Shown here: positions 11,860 through 23,536 of the stretch, in pieces
Layout: each line of letters starts with the position of its first letter
Numbering within the stretch: the first letter of the stretch is position 1
Notes under the pieces: model-generated
What the model was told of the DNA's origin: nothing
What the model saw: only the letters and a program-made list of their open reading frames with translations
Database searches by the model: none
Program-made: the position numbers and the translations under genes
Assembly (NCBI GenBank): GCA_017562135.1
Contig: QEYB01001057.1
Span: forward strand, 24,690-88,689
Source: Dipylidium caninum
Lineage: Eukaryota > Platyhelminthes > Cestoda > Cyclophyllidea > Dipylidiidae
Direction of reading: 5' to 3'
DNA: 64,000 nucleotides

Positions 11860-12632
11860 ATGCTAATTGCAACTTGTCAGTAGCCTGCCTGCGTAGTGCA
11901 GGCAGGCAGCAAAGAATCTACCTGCAAGCAGAGAGACCACTTTCATCGCCGCAAGAACCGTCGCCTGAAAAGGGACAAGAAGATCGCAGTCCGAGGGCTT
12001 GACCGAGAGACACCGTAATCAGAGCGGGGAAGTCCAATCAAGCGGAGTTGTTTTTTCTCGGAAAGACCATCCAACAATAACACGTCCACTCTTCCCAGAC
12101 CGACGTTGTTCATCGTGAGGTCTCATATGGAAAAGTACGCCAACTTGCCGCAACCTCGAGTCATTTCTCACGAGAAAGTCAAAGTACCAGCTCATGGGAG
12201 TGACAGTTTAACCCAATCAAGGCGACTGCCATAGGCCAATGTCACGGTCATTCATAGCATAAACCAATCGGCGAAGAAAGAAGGAAATGCCCCTCACTCT
12301 GCACTTGGGACCGAGTCAACTTTCCTTCAGTTAGAAAGGCCCCTTCTAGCTCATTCAATATTCTAATTTCTGCTGTCCGCGTACACAGTGGACATTGCGA
12401 TTCCGTCTAAGCAAGCGATATGTAGCTCGATCATACACCACTTTCGCCTTCATCAATGCAATAGTTTGAAACATTTTACCCAACAGCTCGCGCATTCACC
12501 GACGATCCCTTTTTCCAACATCCCCTTTTCTCCAATTCGAGCACAAATTTGACAATGCCATTGCGTGCAAACTCCCACTGCGTGGCTCGATCACACTCTG
12601 CTTTCGGCTATTTCAACGCATTCATGACACAC

Positions 12633-12657
12633 AGCCACACCCACACCCACACCCACC
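12633..12657 (+). repeat. CCACAC hexanucleotide run
   Basis: Four tandem imperfect units. Confidence 0.8.
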
Positions 12658-13590
12658 CCCGCTCAATTCATCGCATTTACGAGACTCTCCTCAACCCCAT
12701 TTCCCGCTTTCTACCCAATGTCAACATATTTCTCCTTAATTTCTCTTCTTCAATTCCACCATGCAACATCCCACCCTCTACACTTGGCACCGCGTCAAGT
12801 GCATTGAGTTATGAGGGCGATTAAACTTGCTTGATTGAAATGACAAAGTTGTGGGATGTGATAGATGTGAGCAAACGATCTTCTCCCAATATGAGTGTCC
12901 TCAGGGCATATTTTAACAGGTTGCCAAGTACACAGGCCACTTTATTCGGGTTTGGCACACTTGAAAGCCGGACAAGAGAGAAAATTTTTTTTAAACGACG
13001 ACTAGCGGAGAAGATACAGTATCCCAAGTAGCTCATATTTGTATGAAATTTTTCTCTTAGCTATCGACGGACCCTGGCGCGTGCATATGCGATTTGTATG
13101 AGTGCGCGAAGGCAGTGAAGGAACTGAGAGTGGGTGACGAGTGGTGGGATCATTGTGTTTTAAAGGTAATCGGCTATGCGCATGTAATAGTCATATTTGG
13201 CTACTTGTGAAGTCTCCTGTGTAAAAGGTTGTTCTCCTTAGTATGTGGACCTGATGTTCCTTTGGGTCTAGTGTAGAGTGTTTTGTGAAGAGGAATGATA
13301 AGGTTAATTGGTGGATTGATTGGCTTTGTGCTTGACATATTGAGCGTGGGTGTCGTACCATTGGTGTAATTATGTGGACATTTGTGAGTTGGTAGTGGCT
13401 TTATTGAGAATGTGGAAATTCTCAATATTCGCTAAGGTGTGAGTTATGTGTATATGTCATGTAAGGTAACTTTTTATACTTCGGGAAGTGATGATGAATA
13501 GACTTAAGGGAGGGTGGAGTAAGAGGGGAAGGGAGGCAAGGTTGAAAGAGTGTTGGAGGTAGAAGAGACTAGTTGAGAGGAGGAGATGTG

Positions 13591-13755
<165 letters not shown>

Positions 13756-14340
13756 TGAAGTAGCAGCGTAGGTAAAGTCTTTTAAATTATGAGAATTGGT
13801 ATTGACTACACCGGAGCGAATGCCTCGTGAGGAAGAAGTGTTAAAGTGCACTTTTGGCTGCTGAAGTGAACGTCTGGCTGAAATGGCATAGTTAAGGTGA
13901 ATATTTGAGTTGTGAATGGCATCGAGAAAATGAAAGCACTTTTATTAATAGGCATTCAAATGTTTGATGTGTCGGGCGAATTGACACACTCAGGAAAAAT
14001 GGCATTCTTCCGCTCGAATTAGGTTCGCCATACCGAGTCATTTATAAAGTAGATGCTAATATCAACCTCTCTTAGCCTTGAGACGAAGTGGTAGAATTTT
14101 TTAATGGGGATGGTGGGTGAAGTGTTGGAAAGTCTGTTTTCTCCCTACCTACGTGATCCGACTGAAGCCTCCTAGCGATGCATACTTACCTCTACTTTCT
14201 TCATCGGGAAGAACAGACAGCCGAAAGGGGAAATTGGCTCGTCCACTCGTTACTTCGCCCTCCCGTTGATCTCATTTAGCTTCAAGAGCCTCCAGCCTTT
14301 CTTGGTCCAACAATATGAGTAGACCTTAGTGAGTGTTGAC

Positions 14341-14375
14341 AAGGAGAGAGGAGGAGGAGGAGGAGGAGGGGGAGG
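14341..14375 (+). repeat. GGA trinucleotide-rich purine tract
   Basis: Six or more GAG/GGA units, followed by a G-rich end. Confidence 0.8.
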
Positions 14376-14482
14376 CATTTGAGGCTGCAGTGAGCAGTTA
14401 AGAAGAGGCTGGTAGCAGCGTGAGCAAAGCAATATTTTCAAGAGGCTTTCCAAAGTGTGACATATCGGACAATTGTGATGGT

Positions 14483-14510
14483 GAGGAGAGGAGAGGAGAG
14501 GAGAGGAGAG
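14483..14510 (+). repeat. GAGGA pentanucleotide microsatellite
   Basis: About five tandem units within a longer purine-rich tract. Confidence 0.85.
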
Positions 14511-15432
14511 AAGAGGAGAAGGAAAGTTGTCCCGCATGGCCGCGGGGTAGAAAGCGTGGGGAGAATGACGTAGTTAGTGTAAAAACAGAGTGGAGTGGAG
14601 TGGGGAAGTTCTGGTAAATAGGGTAAGGCGAGTAGCAGGGTAGGCCCTGCATTGTCTCCCATGGGCATTGGAATGCATGAGGTATTGGAAGAATTAACGT
14701 GGTGTTAGGAGGCAAAATTTGCTAAAGCGAATGGAAGTATGTGAGGCTTCTGAGGCTATAGTTGGATGTGATGCGCACCAAACTTGCTGTCAATTGACCG
14801 TGAAGCAGCCGTAAATGCACAGACATCGCCGGGCCGGGAATGCGTCCTCTTCTTATTAGTGGAAGCGCCGCTCACTGCACGTGCTTGGATATTCCTGAAG
14901 ACACTCATGCAGCCCGATTTGCGTGGACTCCTGGACTGATGGTCTGTTGGCGTGTTATCGCGTTGGACTACTCAGCAGTCTTCATAGTTTCTGCCTATTC
15001 AGGAAGGGAATAGTCGTCGTCATGCTACTTGCTCACCACTCTCCTTTTAGAAAGTCGGCGCCTTTAACGTCCCCTAATTTTGGTGAAGTTACATTCTAGC
15101 CGGGCACGGTCCTTACTCAAGGCGTATTCTCTCGTCCGCTCCCCTATCCACTCACCTTGCATGTGTCCACCTTCGCCCTCCAAAGCTCTGCACACCTCAT
15201 TTCCCCGCTCGACTCCTCGACTCCTCGACTCATCGGCTCACCAGCTTCTCGACCTCCGATGCGCTTCCCCCTCTAAGTCTCACCGATTTCTATCATCCAC
15301 TCACGCCATCTACCTCTTCCGCCAGAAGCAACAATATAGATTCGCGAGTCTTCTTTTCCGCTGCAAATAAGATAAGTCATTTGGCATAAATGCCTCAGAA
15401 TTTGATACCAACTTGCACCAATGCTTGAAAAC

Positions 15433-15858
15433 AATGTACACTGGTCGCTTACAGATGTCCTTGTAGATGGCTTCGTCGGCGGCGTCTCCTCACTGTAAAG
15501 CTTTCGGTTGGCGCCTATGCAGAGGAGACACGTTTTCAGTCAATGACCACTCGTAACCCGTTGCACCACACTACTGGCCAGGACAGGACTACTTTCATTG
15601 TAAGATGAAGTAAGTGAACTCTCACGGATTCGTTTGAGTGCTTTTTCTAAGGGTTCAGAGTCATCATTTACAGACTCATCTTGCAATAGCAAGGTCCACC
15701 AACCGTTGGCAGATGCGCCTGTGGATGGTTTTGTCTGCGGCGTCTCCTCCCTGCGATGCGTTTGGTTGGCAACTGTGTCAACGATCAGTCATAAACCATT
15801 GCACCTCAGTTCTCAGGAGGGCTACGTTGATGGTAAGATGAAGTAAGCGAACACTCAC
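15433..15858 (-). repeat. Two tandem copies of a downstream exon of the acidic gene family
   Basis: Minus-strand units at about 15.43-15.64 and 15.64-15.86 kb each contain a CAG acceptor followed by GGAGACGCCGC, then an Ala/Lys/Ser-rich stretch. The distal unit continues to an acidic end, ESVNDDSEPLEKALKRI, and a GTGAGA donor. The same exon type is found at 21,502-21,616, where it reads to a stop. Junction phases differ between copies, so at least one copy is not translated as drawn. Confidence 0.5.
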
Positions 15859-17090
15859 GGATACGTTGGAGTGCTTCTTCAGCCGATTCAGAGCCATCTT
15901 CCGCAGACTCCTCTTCTTCCTCCCCCGACTCCACCACATAATCCAATTCTCCGCCGCGTGAGTCGTCCTCTTCCTCCCCTTCTCCCTCCCCCTCTTCGTC
16001 TACCTCCTCTCCTTCTGCTTCTGCTTCTGGTTCCCTTGATTCCGTGCATTCTCTTTGCACGCTTCCGCATTCTGCCTCTGAAAATAATTCTTGCATGCCT
16101 ATTCCTTCATTCGCATCTTCTTCTCTCCCTCTCTCTCTCACACTCGTCTTTCCCCTTTTTCTCCGCCCCCGGTCTCCGCAACCACATAATCATCCCCATC
16201 CGCAATCGATTCCATTTCCGTCCCCGCTTCCGTCTCCGCCTGGCGCGCATTCGCGTCCGCCTCCGTCTCCGTTCCTATCTCCGCATCCGCTTCTGTTTCC
16301 TCCCCCGCCTCCGCCTCCGCTTCGGCATCTGCCTCCGACGCCGACTCCGACTTCGACTCCGTCTCCGCCTGCCCTTCCTTGTCTGTCTTCACCTCCACTT
16401 CCACATCTACTCCCGCTCCCGATTCTACCTCCTCTTTCCCCCCTCCCTCCGCTCCAATCTCCAAGCCCTTCTTCGTCTCCACCTCCGTGTCCGTGTCGGT
16501 TTCCAATACTACTTCCACCTCCTCTTGCACTTCCACCCTCCACTCGTCACTGTCTGTCACCACTCCTGCCGAAGCCAAAGCCAAAGCCGAAACCGAAGCC
16601 ATCGACTCTGACTCTGACTCTGACTTTGACTCCGTCTCGCCTTTCGTCCCAGTCTCCTCAGCAGTTCCACTCCATTCTTCTAATTGTGCTGACACTTCCT
16701 CTTCCGCCTGCACCTGCACCTCGACTTCCAATTCTACTTCAACCCCTCGCCTCAATACTTCGTCTTCCTTACTAACTTCGAGGATAGTGGGTAAGGCGTC
16801 GAAGATGGCATTAAATATAGCATCATGCCGTTGGCAACCCCCATTCTCAACAGTAGGTGCAGGGAGGCTTTCAAACCTGTCTTTCTTAAAAACGGGACGC
16901 CTCTCTTCTTTCCTCGCCCCCTTCCAAGAAGTACTCTTTACCTCTACCACTTCTGGCAGAGGCGCTAGATGAGTTCTCCTCCTCCTATGAGTGGGCCGAT
17001 GCTGCGCTGACTATGATTACGTCGACCAGAAGGCGATTTGACTGGTCTCACAGTCTGCACAATCGCCTTCACTCATCACGGGGCAAGTGT
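15859..17090 (-). pseudogene. Large exon of an acidic Glu/Ser-rich protein, disrupted (copy 1)
   Basis: On the minus strand the exon opens after an acceptor with a good pyrimidine tract ending in CACTCAG. It reads TCPVMSEGDCADCETSQIAF, matching copy 2 at 22,177. Two codons that are Gln in copy 2 are TAA and TAG here. The frame resumes (VVEVKSTSWKGARKEERR) and runs through about 250 residues rich in Glu, Ser, Thr, Ala and Asp. It then breaks at 16,138 in a GA dinucleotide run and continues in a neighbouring frame as another acidic stretch (EEALQRI) to a GTGAGT donor at 15,858. The exon is about 1.2 kb against 0.44 kb in copy 2; the extra length is low-complexity acidic coding sequence. No family is recognised; it is likely intrinsically disordered. 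Confidence 0.6.
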
Positions 17091-17323
17091 CTGAGTGGGC
17101 ACACAAATAAAAAAGGAGGTAAGTCGGATGACCCAAACGGCCCAGAGGGATGGGGGAGGATAGTGAGGTTAGCGCCTGTTGGCAGACTGTTTAGGAGGTT
17201 AGCGGAGAGAAAGACTATTTACTTTTCTCCTCGTCACGAAGACATGGTTTGCGCTCCCACATTGTAGGTTCGGGGCTCGATGGCACGGATATTCTACTTC
17301 TGCCAAATCTCTCAACGCCATGT

Positions 17324-17610
17324 TTAACGGATGCTGACCACGGCGCTGGAGATGAACGCGCCGGCCTGCACGGCCGACTCTTCTCTGCAACTTACCGAGA
17401 AGAGTGCAACCGTCCACATGCCGTCCACTTGCGCAGTCCACTTTCGTAGACTCCACCTGACTCCGAAGTGCCTGAAAATGTCGCCGTATTCGCCTGAACG
17501 CCAATGCGAAGAAGCAATTTCTACCGCCCTTCATTCGGTGGGCAAGCAAGCAATCAAGCAGAGGAGAGCAAACGTCAAGTTCGCAAAGTGACTTTCTGCA
17601 CGAGGAAAGG
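17324..17610 (-). pseudogene. Upstream exons of acidic-family copy 1
   Basis: Two exon-like blocks are shared with 22.4-22.6 kb. The upstream block ends at 17,433 before GCAAGT, where copy 2 has GTAAGT, so a GC-AG intron or a lost donor. The downstream block (17,384-17,324) reads EESAVQAGAFISSAVVSIR and stop. Copy 2 has EESVVQADGFISSAVVSIR and stop in the same spliced frame. Conservation of frame, junctions and stop argues that this was a real C-terminus. Confidence 0.45.
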
Positions 17611-18900
17611 CATCAACAAATTCAAATTCCATTGATACCGCAGCGCACAATCGATTATAGCGGCGTCAGTAATTCTTCATGCCATGGTTGGCAGCACTTC
17701 GTGTGTGGACACGTTCGAGCAGTTTTGAGGGATAAATTAAGGCTCCAGGTAGTCAGGTATGTCATGACTACTTTTGGTAGCGGCGTAGGCCATACTCTGG
17801 TGGGGTGGTAATGAGCACCCTTTGGGCACTTCTGACTGAATTCAACCTCTGTGAAGAGGCTGCCACTTGGCTAGCTCAGTAGTCTAACCAGTTTCCAGAA
17901 CTGCCGACTCGTTCCTTGAAACGCCCTCACCTTCTGCTTCGCTTTTGCCTTCTGCCTCGGCGGTCAACCCACCTTTCTGCCTCTGCAGCTGCATCTGACA
18001 CTATCGTCTAATCCAACCTTTTTCTCTACTGATTCAGAGGTCGCCTGTCAACCTCAGTACTCGCCCTCGATATCAATCAGGTGAGAGTGAATAGACGGTT
18101 TCCTTTCCCTCTAGTCACCTTAATTCTGGTTATCCTCCATTATCATTACGGCGCCACATCGGGAGCACTTTCTCCCACAGGCGACCAAGGCGAGGCCGCG
18201 TTTCCCTAACCGATGATTTCCGCTTGTCCTCGCTCCTCTTCGCATCTGCGGTGCGGATAAGCGCAATCTGTCCTTGTATCCACAATACTGTGGTCAAATG
18301 TCACGCGGCGTCCATTCACCCGCTGTGGGGTTGGCAGGCGCTTCTTTGCGTTCCCATTTTTGGAGGTGAGATGGGACTATTATTTCTGTGCAATGAGAGG
18401 AATAAAGCAGATTTGATAAGCCCGAGGCCATCACCTATAAGATTCCACGTACAAATCGGTTGCCTTCAGTTCGTCCACTATCACCATGACAAGTGACATC
18501 TTGTGGGTGGTTGTGTAGAAGTGAATGGACAGTTGAGACAGAACATTTAGTTACTGACTAGTCTCAACTCATTGAGTCCACCGAGAGCGGCCGTGGCATA
18601 ATTTCTGAATAAACCATGCTTATTGCAAATGGTGTTCAAAGATTTTCTCCAAGAATACGCGCATTTCTTAAATGGCTTAAGGACACCGGTGCACCAAGCA
18701 AATCATTTAGGACAAAACGGAATCCAGAGTTGTAGACAAACGCAGTGTAGTGGTGGAATGATGTTGGTTGACATTATGAGGTCTCCATCGAGTGTCAACT
18801 ATTGATACCGCCTCTCACGATGAAGGCGATTAATTGGTATTAGTCCTCAACCACCACTTGCAGAATGTCAATGGATATGGTGGCGGGACTGAGTGTGACC
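17611..18900. other. No supported gene
   Basis: Scattered short frames only. 18,224-18,496 plus is open for 90 codons with several Cys and hydrophobic residues, but has no family or splice support. Confidence 0.35.
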
Positions 18901-19129
18901 TCCTAAATGGTGGTCTCGGACCATTATTCAGTGTGCTATATCCCCTCAATGTGGAGAAATACTTGTTTTCTCACGGTTCCATCGGCATCTCCACTGGCGG
19001 AGGGAGTGCGCATCACCGAGAGAGTTGGCCTTTTGAGGATTCCTGACTGCAAATCATTTTCAATACCCGACGTCCGTACGACATGTTTTCCCAGGCAATC
19101 TGGCAGATCCGTCAGCTCCACAAACGTGT

Positions 19130-19606
19130 GTGAAGGAAGGGGACGCAAAATGGTGGGTGGAATACAGAATGTGTAGGTTAACGAGTGAACGTCCGTCGGG
19201 CGTTGACGGTTTAGGCAGCGAGTCAATGAGTTGCAGTCATTCCGAAGACGAGTTGCACTCAACTGTCCGTAAACGGGGCTATAAAAATCGATTAGGAGGG
19301 GCCCGACGAGGTGAGTGGCCCTGCAATGTGAAAGTGCGTCCTTTCGTAATCCGTGCTAGCCAGCATTCTCCACCACCGTTAGCCACAGACGGTATCTCCC
19401 AGTATCGGATTATTTCCCCAGTGGAAGCATCCTCCGCTCCAAGGAGCAATCGAACGAATGAACGAAGAAGTTTCAACGGTTTCACCTAACCGACGAGAAG
19501 CTTTTCGTTGGTATAGCTGAAAGCTATTACGATGAGAGTTATTTTGGCTAAACGCCCTCTACTTCCCTTGACAGATCTCTTCTCCAGCCACCAAATACGT
19601 ATTTGA
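19130..19606 (+). CDS. C-terminal exons of an unrecognised plus-strand gene
   Basis: The frame is open from 19,130 (KEGDAKWWVEYRMCRLTSER...). It passes through a Ser-rich acidic/basic stretch (SESMSCSHSEDELHSTVRKR) to a perfect GTGAGT donor at 19,311, ending in phase 1. A strong acceptor (CCTCTACTTCCCTTGACAG, ending 19,574) adds DLFSSHQIRI and a stop at 19,604-19,606. The composition resembles a cytoplasmic tail. The last residues Ile-Arg-Ile fit the hydrophobic-x-hydrophobic pattern bound by class II PDZ domains (inference). The upstream limit is unknown. The plus frame at 18,907-19,176 may belong to the same gene but is in another frame. The opposite strand is also open between 18,936 and 19,262. 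Confidence 0.45.
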
Positions 19607-20314
19607 CAAGTGCCTTATTAAGAAGTCAGGCGGATGAAGAGAATCGGCGAATTAGCACACACATACTCCTCCACACTGGCCTACTGAATCGTCGATTATG
19701 CCGGATGTCGCGTGTAAGTGGTATCCTTCGAACTCGACGAAGAGGGAAGTTAACGGTATTCAACTGCGGTTGGGCGAACCATGCTTTAATCGCACATATC
19801 ATAAATTGTCAGAGTGAAATGAGAGTCCTTAGCTCTGCTTTCTCCCCATGTAATGCGCAAACCAGCGACAACTCTCATAACTGTCGCTATTATTTTGCTT
19901 CCCCGCTACTGTCACTTCTCTCCTGTAAATCACCCACTCAGGTTCGCCAGGTCCCGTTTGAATTTCTCCTTCCCCTTTCCCTCCAGCTTCACCTCACCTC
20001 GACTCCCTGTGATTTCGAATGTTTTTGCGGTAAGCCAGAACTCCAGATAGTTGATTGCCCTATTGCGTAGCCTAAAAGGCTTCTGCAAACCGAAGCCTTC
20101 TTGTGTGCACCCAAAAAATGTCGCTATGCCGGATTGTGTGCGGGGCCATGCAACAGATCTTCGCGGGTGCGGATAGGTACTGGAAACAGGGCTACTGAAA
20201 TCGAGAGGCTTCAAGGCTTTCGCTCATCAACTCATTACAGTGTATTCCGCCAACCTACCAATTACGACTCAGTCCAAGCCTCTGAAGATGCTGCCTGAAT
20301 TGAGGAAAGATGGT

Positions 20315-20611
20315 CTAGTGCAATTCCACCGGCTCTTGCAGTTCGGCAGACTTCACCGACAAGTACACTAACACGAAACACAGACTACTGATAAGAGTAG
20401 GCGTTGGACTAAGCTCCTCCTGCGATGCTAAAACGCGTATCTCCTCTACGTCCTCGAGCATGTCATCTCGAGGGGATCTCAGCTCAGCTGTCGTAATTCG
20501 TAGTGATGTTGAACATTCGCATATGAGATATTCGTTTTCCTCGCATGGACTTGACGCCACATCAAGTAGAGTCATGAATGTTGGTCCCACGAGCATGATT
20601 GCTGCAGCCAC
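20315..20611 (-). CDS. Small protein with possible signal peptide and C-terminal hydrophobic segment
   Basis: The minus frame of 98 codons has its first true ATG five codons in: MLVGPTFMTLLDVASS, signal-peptide-like. This is followed by CEENEYLICEC, an acidic middle (DDMLEDVEEIRVLASQEE), and a hydrophobic stretch LISSLCFVLVYLSV before a short charged end. An AG acceptor (GGCTGCAG) lies just before, so it could be an internal exon instead. The plus strand is also partly open. Product unknown. Confidence 0.35.
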   Translation of the reverse strand: MAAAIMLVGPTFMTLLDVASSPCEENEYLICECSTSLRITTAELRSPRDDMLEDVEEIRVLASQEELSPTPTLISSLCFVLVYLSVKSAELQEPVELH

Positions 20612-21019
20612 ACATCTTCACTTCATCCTGTTTATCTCATCACGCCTTGTCTCATGGTGAGGGAAAGCTATATTTCCATAAGATAAGTTCCTGTCGTTTA
20701 TGGCTAAAAGAATACAGTTTTTCAGGTGGGGGATGGGACGTAGAGACTGAGATTATGACATCTCAAAATATTTTCGTATCACATGAGAGTCTAAAGTGGC
20801 GGCTTTTGTGGCTGAATTACTCACGGTGGAGGACATTTGACGTAGCGAGCTGATGGAGAAGTTGTGGAAGACTGAATTAGTGACGACAAGTTGAGACCAT
20901 GAAGCAGTCCAATCGACCGGATGAGATGGGTGGATAGGATAGAGGCCGGAAGAATTGGAATGACGGTGTGGCTCTAATGCAAATGATTTCACGATGTGAT
21001 AAAATAGAAGGCAACTGAA
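20612..21019. other. No supported gene
   Basis: Short overlapping frames on both strands only. Confidence 0.3.
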
Positions 21020-21053
21020 ACGTTGATGCTCTCGTTGTTGTTTGCCATTGTAG

Positions 21054-21217
21054 GTCTTAAAGAGAAGAAGATACCATGGTTACATGTAACACTAATTGAT
21101 CAATGCGGAGGCAATGTGGAAGCACTACTGACGGAGTTATCCCTATATGGAAATGGGGAGACCGATAAGGAACCACCAAGAGGAGAGCGGGCAAAAAGTG
21201 GCACACAAGGCAAGTGA
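21054..21217 (+). CDS. Conserved exon LKEKKIP (left-arm copy)
   Basis: The acceptor TTTGCCATTGTAG ends at 21,053. The exon reads LKEKKIPWLHVTLIDQ, continues through an acidic and then basic part, and meets TGA at 21,215. The same acceptor and LKEKKIP--HV-L-DQ recur in the right arm on the minus strand (24,004-23,874). Alternatively, an upstream ATG in frame gives MLSLLFAIVG, signal-peptide-like, without splicing. About 25 bases downstream, both arms share a short frame D-Q-EIER followed by a stop, possibly a final exon reached by a GC donor (GCAAGT). Confidence 0.45.
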
Positions 21218-21501
21218 TTAAATCCCCATTTTAGGGGATTGCCAGACTGAAATTGAGAGGATGTATTGAAACTCGGTGGAAGTGCGTCTCAGACAAATCA
21301 TAGAATTGGTGATACTACTACTAACGTCACAGGTACCCGCCAGAAGAGGAAGAACAATCAGAAAAAGTGGAAAGGGTTTATTTTTAACATATCAACAAAC
21401 TGGTCCATGAACATGCATTAGCGTGAATAAAGGGGAGTTGTTCTATTGGAGGACGAGTGACACCTATCACATCTGTCACTTCCGTTGCAAAATAGGGAAA
21501 G

Positions 21502-21616
21502 TTACTGAGCTCCGATGTCCAAGAATTTGACACCAACTTCCACCAGTGCTTCCAAAGAATGCATATCAACGGCTAATAGATGGGCCTGTAGATGGTTTTG
21601 CCGGCGGGTCTCATCG
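21502..21616 (-). CDS. Terminal exon of acidic-family copy 2
   Basis: The acceptor ATATATGACAG (minus) opens DETRRQNHLQAHLLAVDMHS, then EALVEVGVKFLDIGAQ and stop. The inverted copy at 23.5 kb retains EALVEVGFKFLGIEAQ and stop but carries an upstream in-frame TAA. The incoming phase (2) matches the ORF frame of the exon at 21,742-22,177, which however ends in TGA at 21,771. Confidence 0.45.
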
Positions 21617-21741
21617 CTGTCATATATTCGGTTTGACGCCAATGCAGAGGAGACACATTATCGGTCAAAGATCACTAGTAACCCGTTACACCACACTACT
21701 GGGGAGAACTAAGTTGACTTTAAGGCGAAGTGAAAGCTCAC

Positions 21742-22177
21742 GGATTTGCTTGAGTGCTTCTTCTACGGACTCAGTCTTCTTCCTCAGAATCCTCTTCCCA
21801 TGGCAATGTCCCCAATTGTAATTCGTCCTCTCCTTCTGCGTCTTTTCCTCTTGATTTCGCGGATTCAGTTTCATTTCCCCATTCTGTCTCTAATATTGAT
21901 TCCTTCCCACTTTGTTCACCTCCCGCCTCTTCCTCCTTTTTCTCCGTTCTCGTCCTTGTCTCCGCTTCAGCCCTGTCTTTGCTCAAAATAGGGCCTCTCA
22001 CTTCCTCTCTCAGCCGCTTCCAAGAAGCACTGTTGACTTCTACCACTCCTGGCAGTGACGAATAAATACTATCACGAGTGGGCGGATGCTGCGCTGACTG
22101 GGATTGCGTCGACCAGAAGGCGACTTGGCTGGTCTCACAGTCCGCGCAACCATCTTCACTCATAACGGAGCAGGTAT
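21742..22177 (-). pseudogene. Acidic-family exon, copy 2
   Basis: After a TCAG acceptor the minus strand reads TCSVMSEDGCADCETSQVAF and WSTQSQSAQHPPTRDS. It continues into an acidic Glu/Ser/Thr-rich stretch (…WGNETESAKSRGKDAEGEDE) and stops at 21,771, 29 bases before the GTGAGC donor at 21,741. This is the shorter and better preserved version of the 16 kb exon. It has Gln codons where copy 1 has stops. The late TGA may be the true end or a mutation. Confidence 0.5.
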
Positions 22178-22407
22178 CTGACTGTTCGCACAAGTAAAAA
22201 AAGGCACGTTAAATGGCCCAAACGGCCCAGAGGAATGGGGGAGGATGGCAAAGTTAGCGCCTGTTGGCAGAATGCATAAAGAGTTAGTTGAGAGAAAGAC
22301 TAACGACTCTTCTCCTCGTCACGAAGACATGGTTTGCGCTCCCAAGTTGTAGCCTCGGGGCTCGATGGTACGATGATATGATCCTGCCAAGCCTCTCAAC
22401 GCCACAT

Positions 22408-22600
22408 TCAACGAATGCTGACCACGGCGCTGGAGATGAACCCGTCTGCCTGCACGACTGACTCTTCACTGCAATAGCCATGAGACAGAAGAATGAGATA
22501 TGGCCAAGCAAAAGACCAGTAATGGAGACAATTTACCAGGAGGAGCCTAATCGTCCACTTACGCCATTTTCCGTAGACTTCGCTGGTCTCCGAAGTCTTT
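22408..22600 (-). CDS. Upstream exon pair of acidic-family copy 2
   Basis: Minus-strand exon ending CDAIFKDFGDQRSLRKMA at a GTAAGT donor (exon end 22,563), then a TATTGCAG acceptor and EESVVQADGFISSAVVSIR with stop (22,468-22,408). The split Ala codon and the C-terminal residues are conserved in copy 1 at 17.3-17.4 kb. No function recognised. Confidence 0.45.
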
Positions 22601-23536
22601 GAAAATGGCGTCACATTCTATTGACGACAAATGCGACGAAGTGCTTCCGCCCGTTCTTCATTCTATTCTTAAACAATCAGAGAAAAGCAAACGTCAAGTT
22701 CGTAAACTGACTCCCTGTACGCCGAAATAGGCGGGAGCAGCATCTGATCGAGCTACGTACTGAAAGTTTAAGCGGACTCGCATTGTCGTATTTGGACTCG
22801 AGTTGGTGAAAACGAGACATACAAGGCAGAATTGAGTTAATGTGACTGATTTCGGGTCAAATGCTCGAAATTACACAATAGTGAGTCCCAAAATGTATGC
22901 AAAAGCGAAGATGGAGTATAATCGAGCTGCGGGATCGCAATGTCGAGTTTGTAGTCGGATAGTAGAAATTGGAATCGTGAATGAGATGGCCTTTCTGACT
23001 CAAGGCAATTTGACTCAGTTCCAAGTGCAGAGTGAGACGTTTTCTTCTTACTTCGCCAACTGGTATATGCTATGAATGACCTTATCTTTGGCCTATGATG
23101 GTCTCCTTACTCGGCTTAAAATGCTACTTCTATGAGCTTATACTCTAGCGTTACCCGGCCATCTGTCTCCACCTTGCCTCCTTCCTTATTTTCATTTGAC
23201 GTCTTAAGTCTTCTATCCTATTCTCTTACATTCGATCGATTGGAATGCCTCATGCTCACAACGTATCGTAACAAATTCAGTCTTCCAAAAAAACTTTTCC
23301 CTCAGTCCACTGCGTGAGATATCCTTGACGACGAGTCCTTCCGCTTTACTAGATATATTGTGCATTTCGTCACAGAATAAACACTTCAGTTGGAGAAGTT
23401 GCCTAATGGTAAAAATGCTATCATCTGCTTTGTGATGCCGAGTTGCTGAGCCGGCGAAACCATTCACAGGCCCATCCGTAAGTCATTGATATCCATTCCT
23501 TTGAAGCATTGGTAGAAGTTGGTTTCAAATTCTTAG

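Larger units (their letters stand above)
21020..21640 (+). repeat. Left arm of a diverged inverted repeat (right arm 23,455-24,045)
   Basis: Position 21,054 pairs with 24,004, and 21,502 pairs with about 23,553, in opposite orientation. The arms share exact blocks such as GTCTTAAAGAGAAGAAGATA and CGCCAGAAGA, and the arm length is about 600 bases. The 1.8 kb between them holds acidic-family copy 2. Each arm carries a plus-type exon and part of a minus-type exon. Confidence 0.75.

Noticed and set aside
15871..16775. Long plus-strand Pro/Leu/Arg/Ser-rich open frames (up to 246 codons)
   Set aside because: They are the reverse complement of the acidic minus-strand exon. The minus frame has a homologous copy at 22 kb; the plus frames have extreme low-complexity composition and no support.
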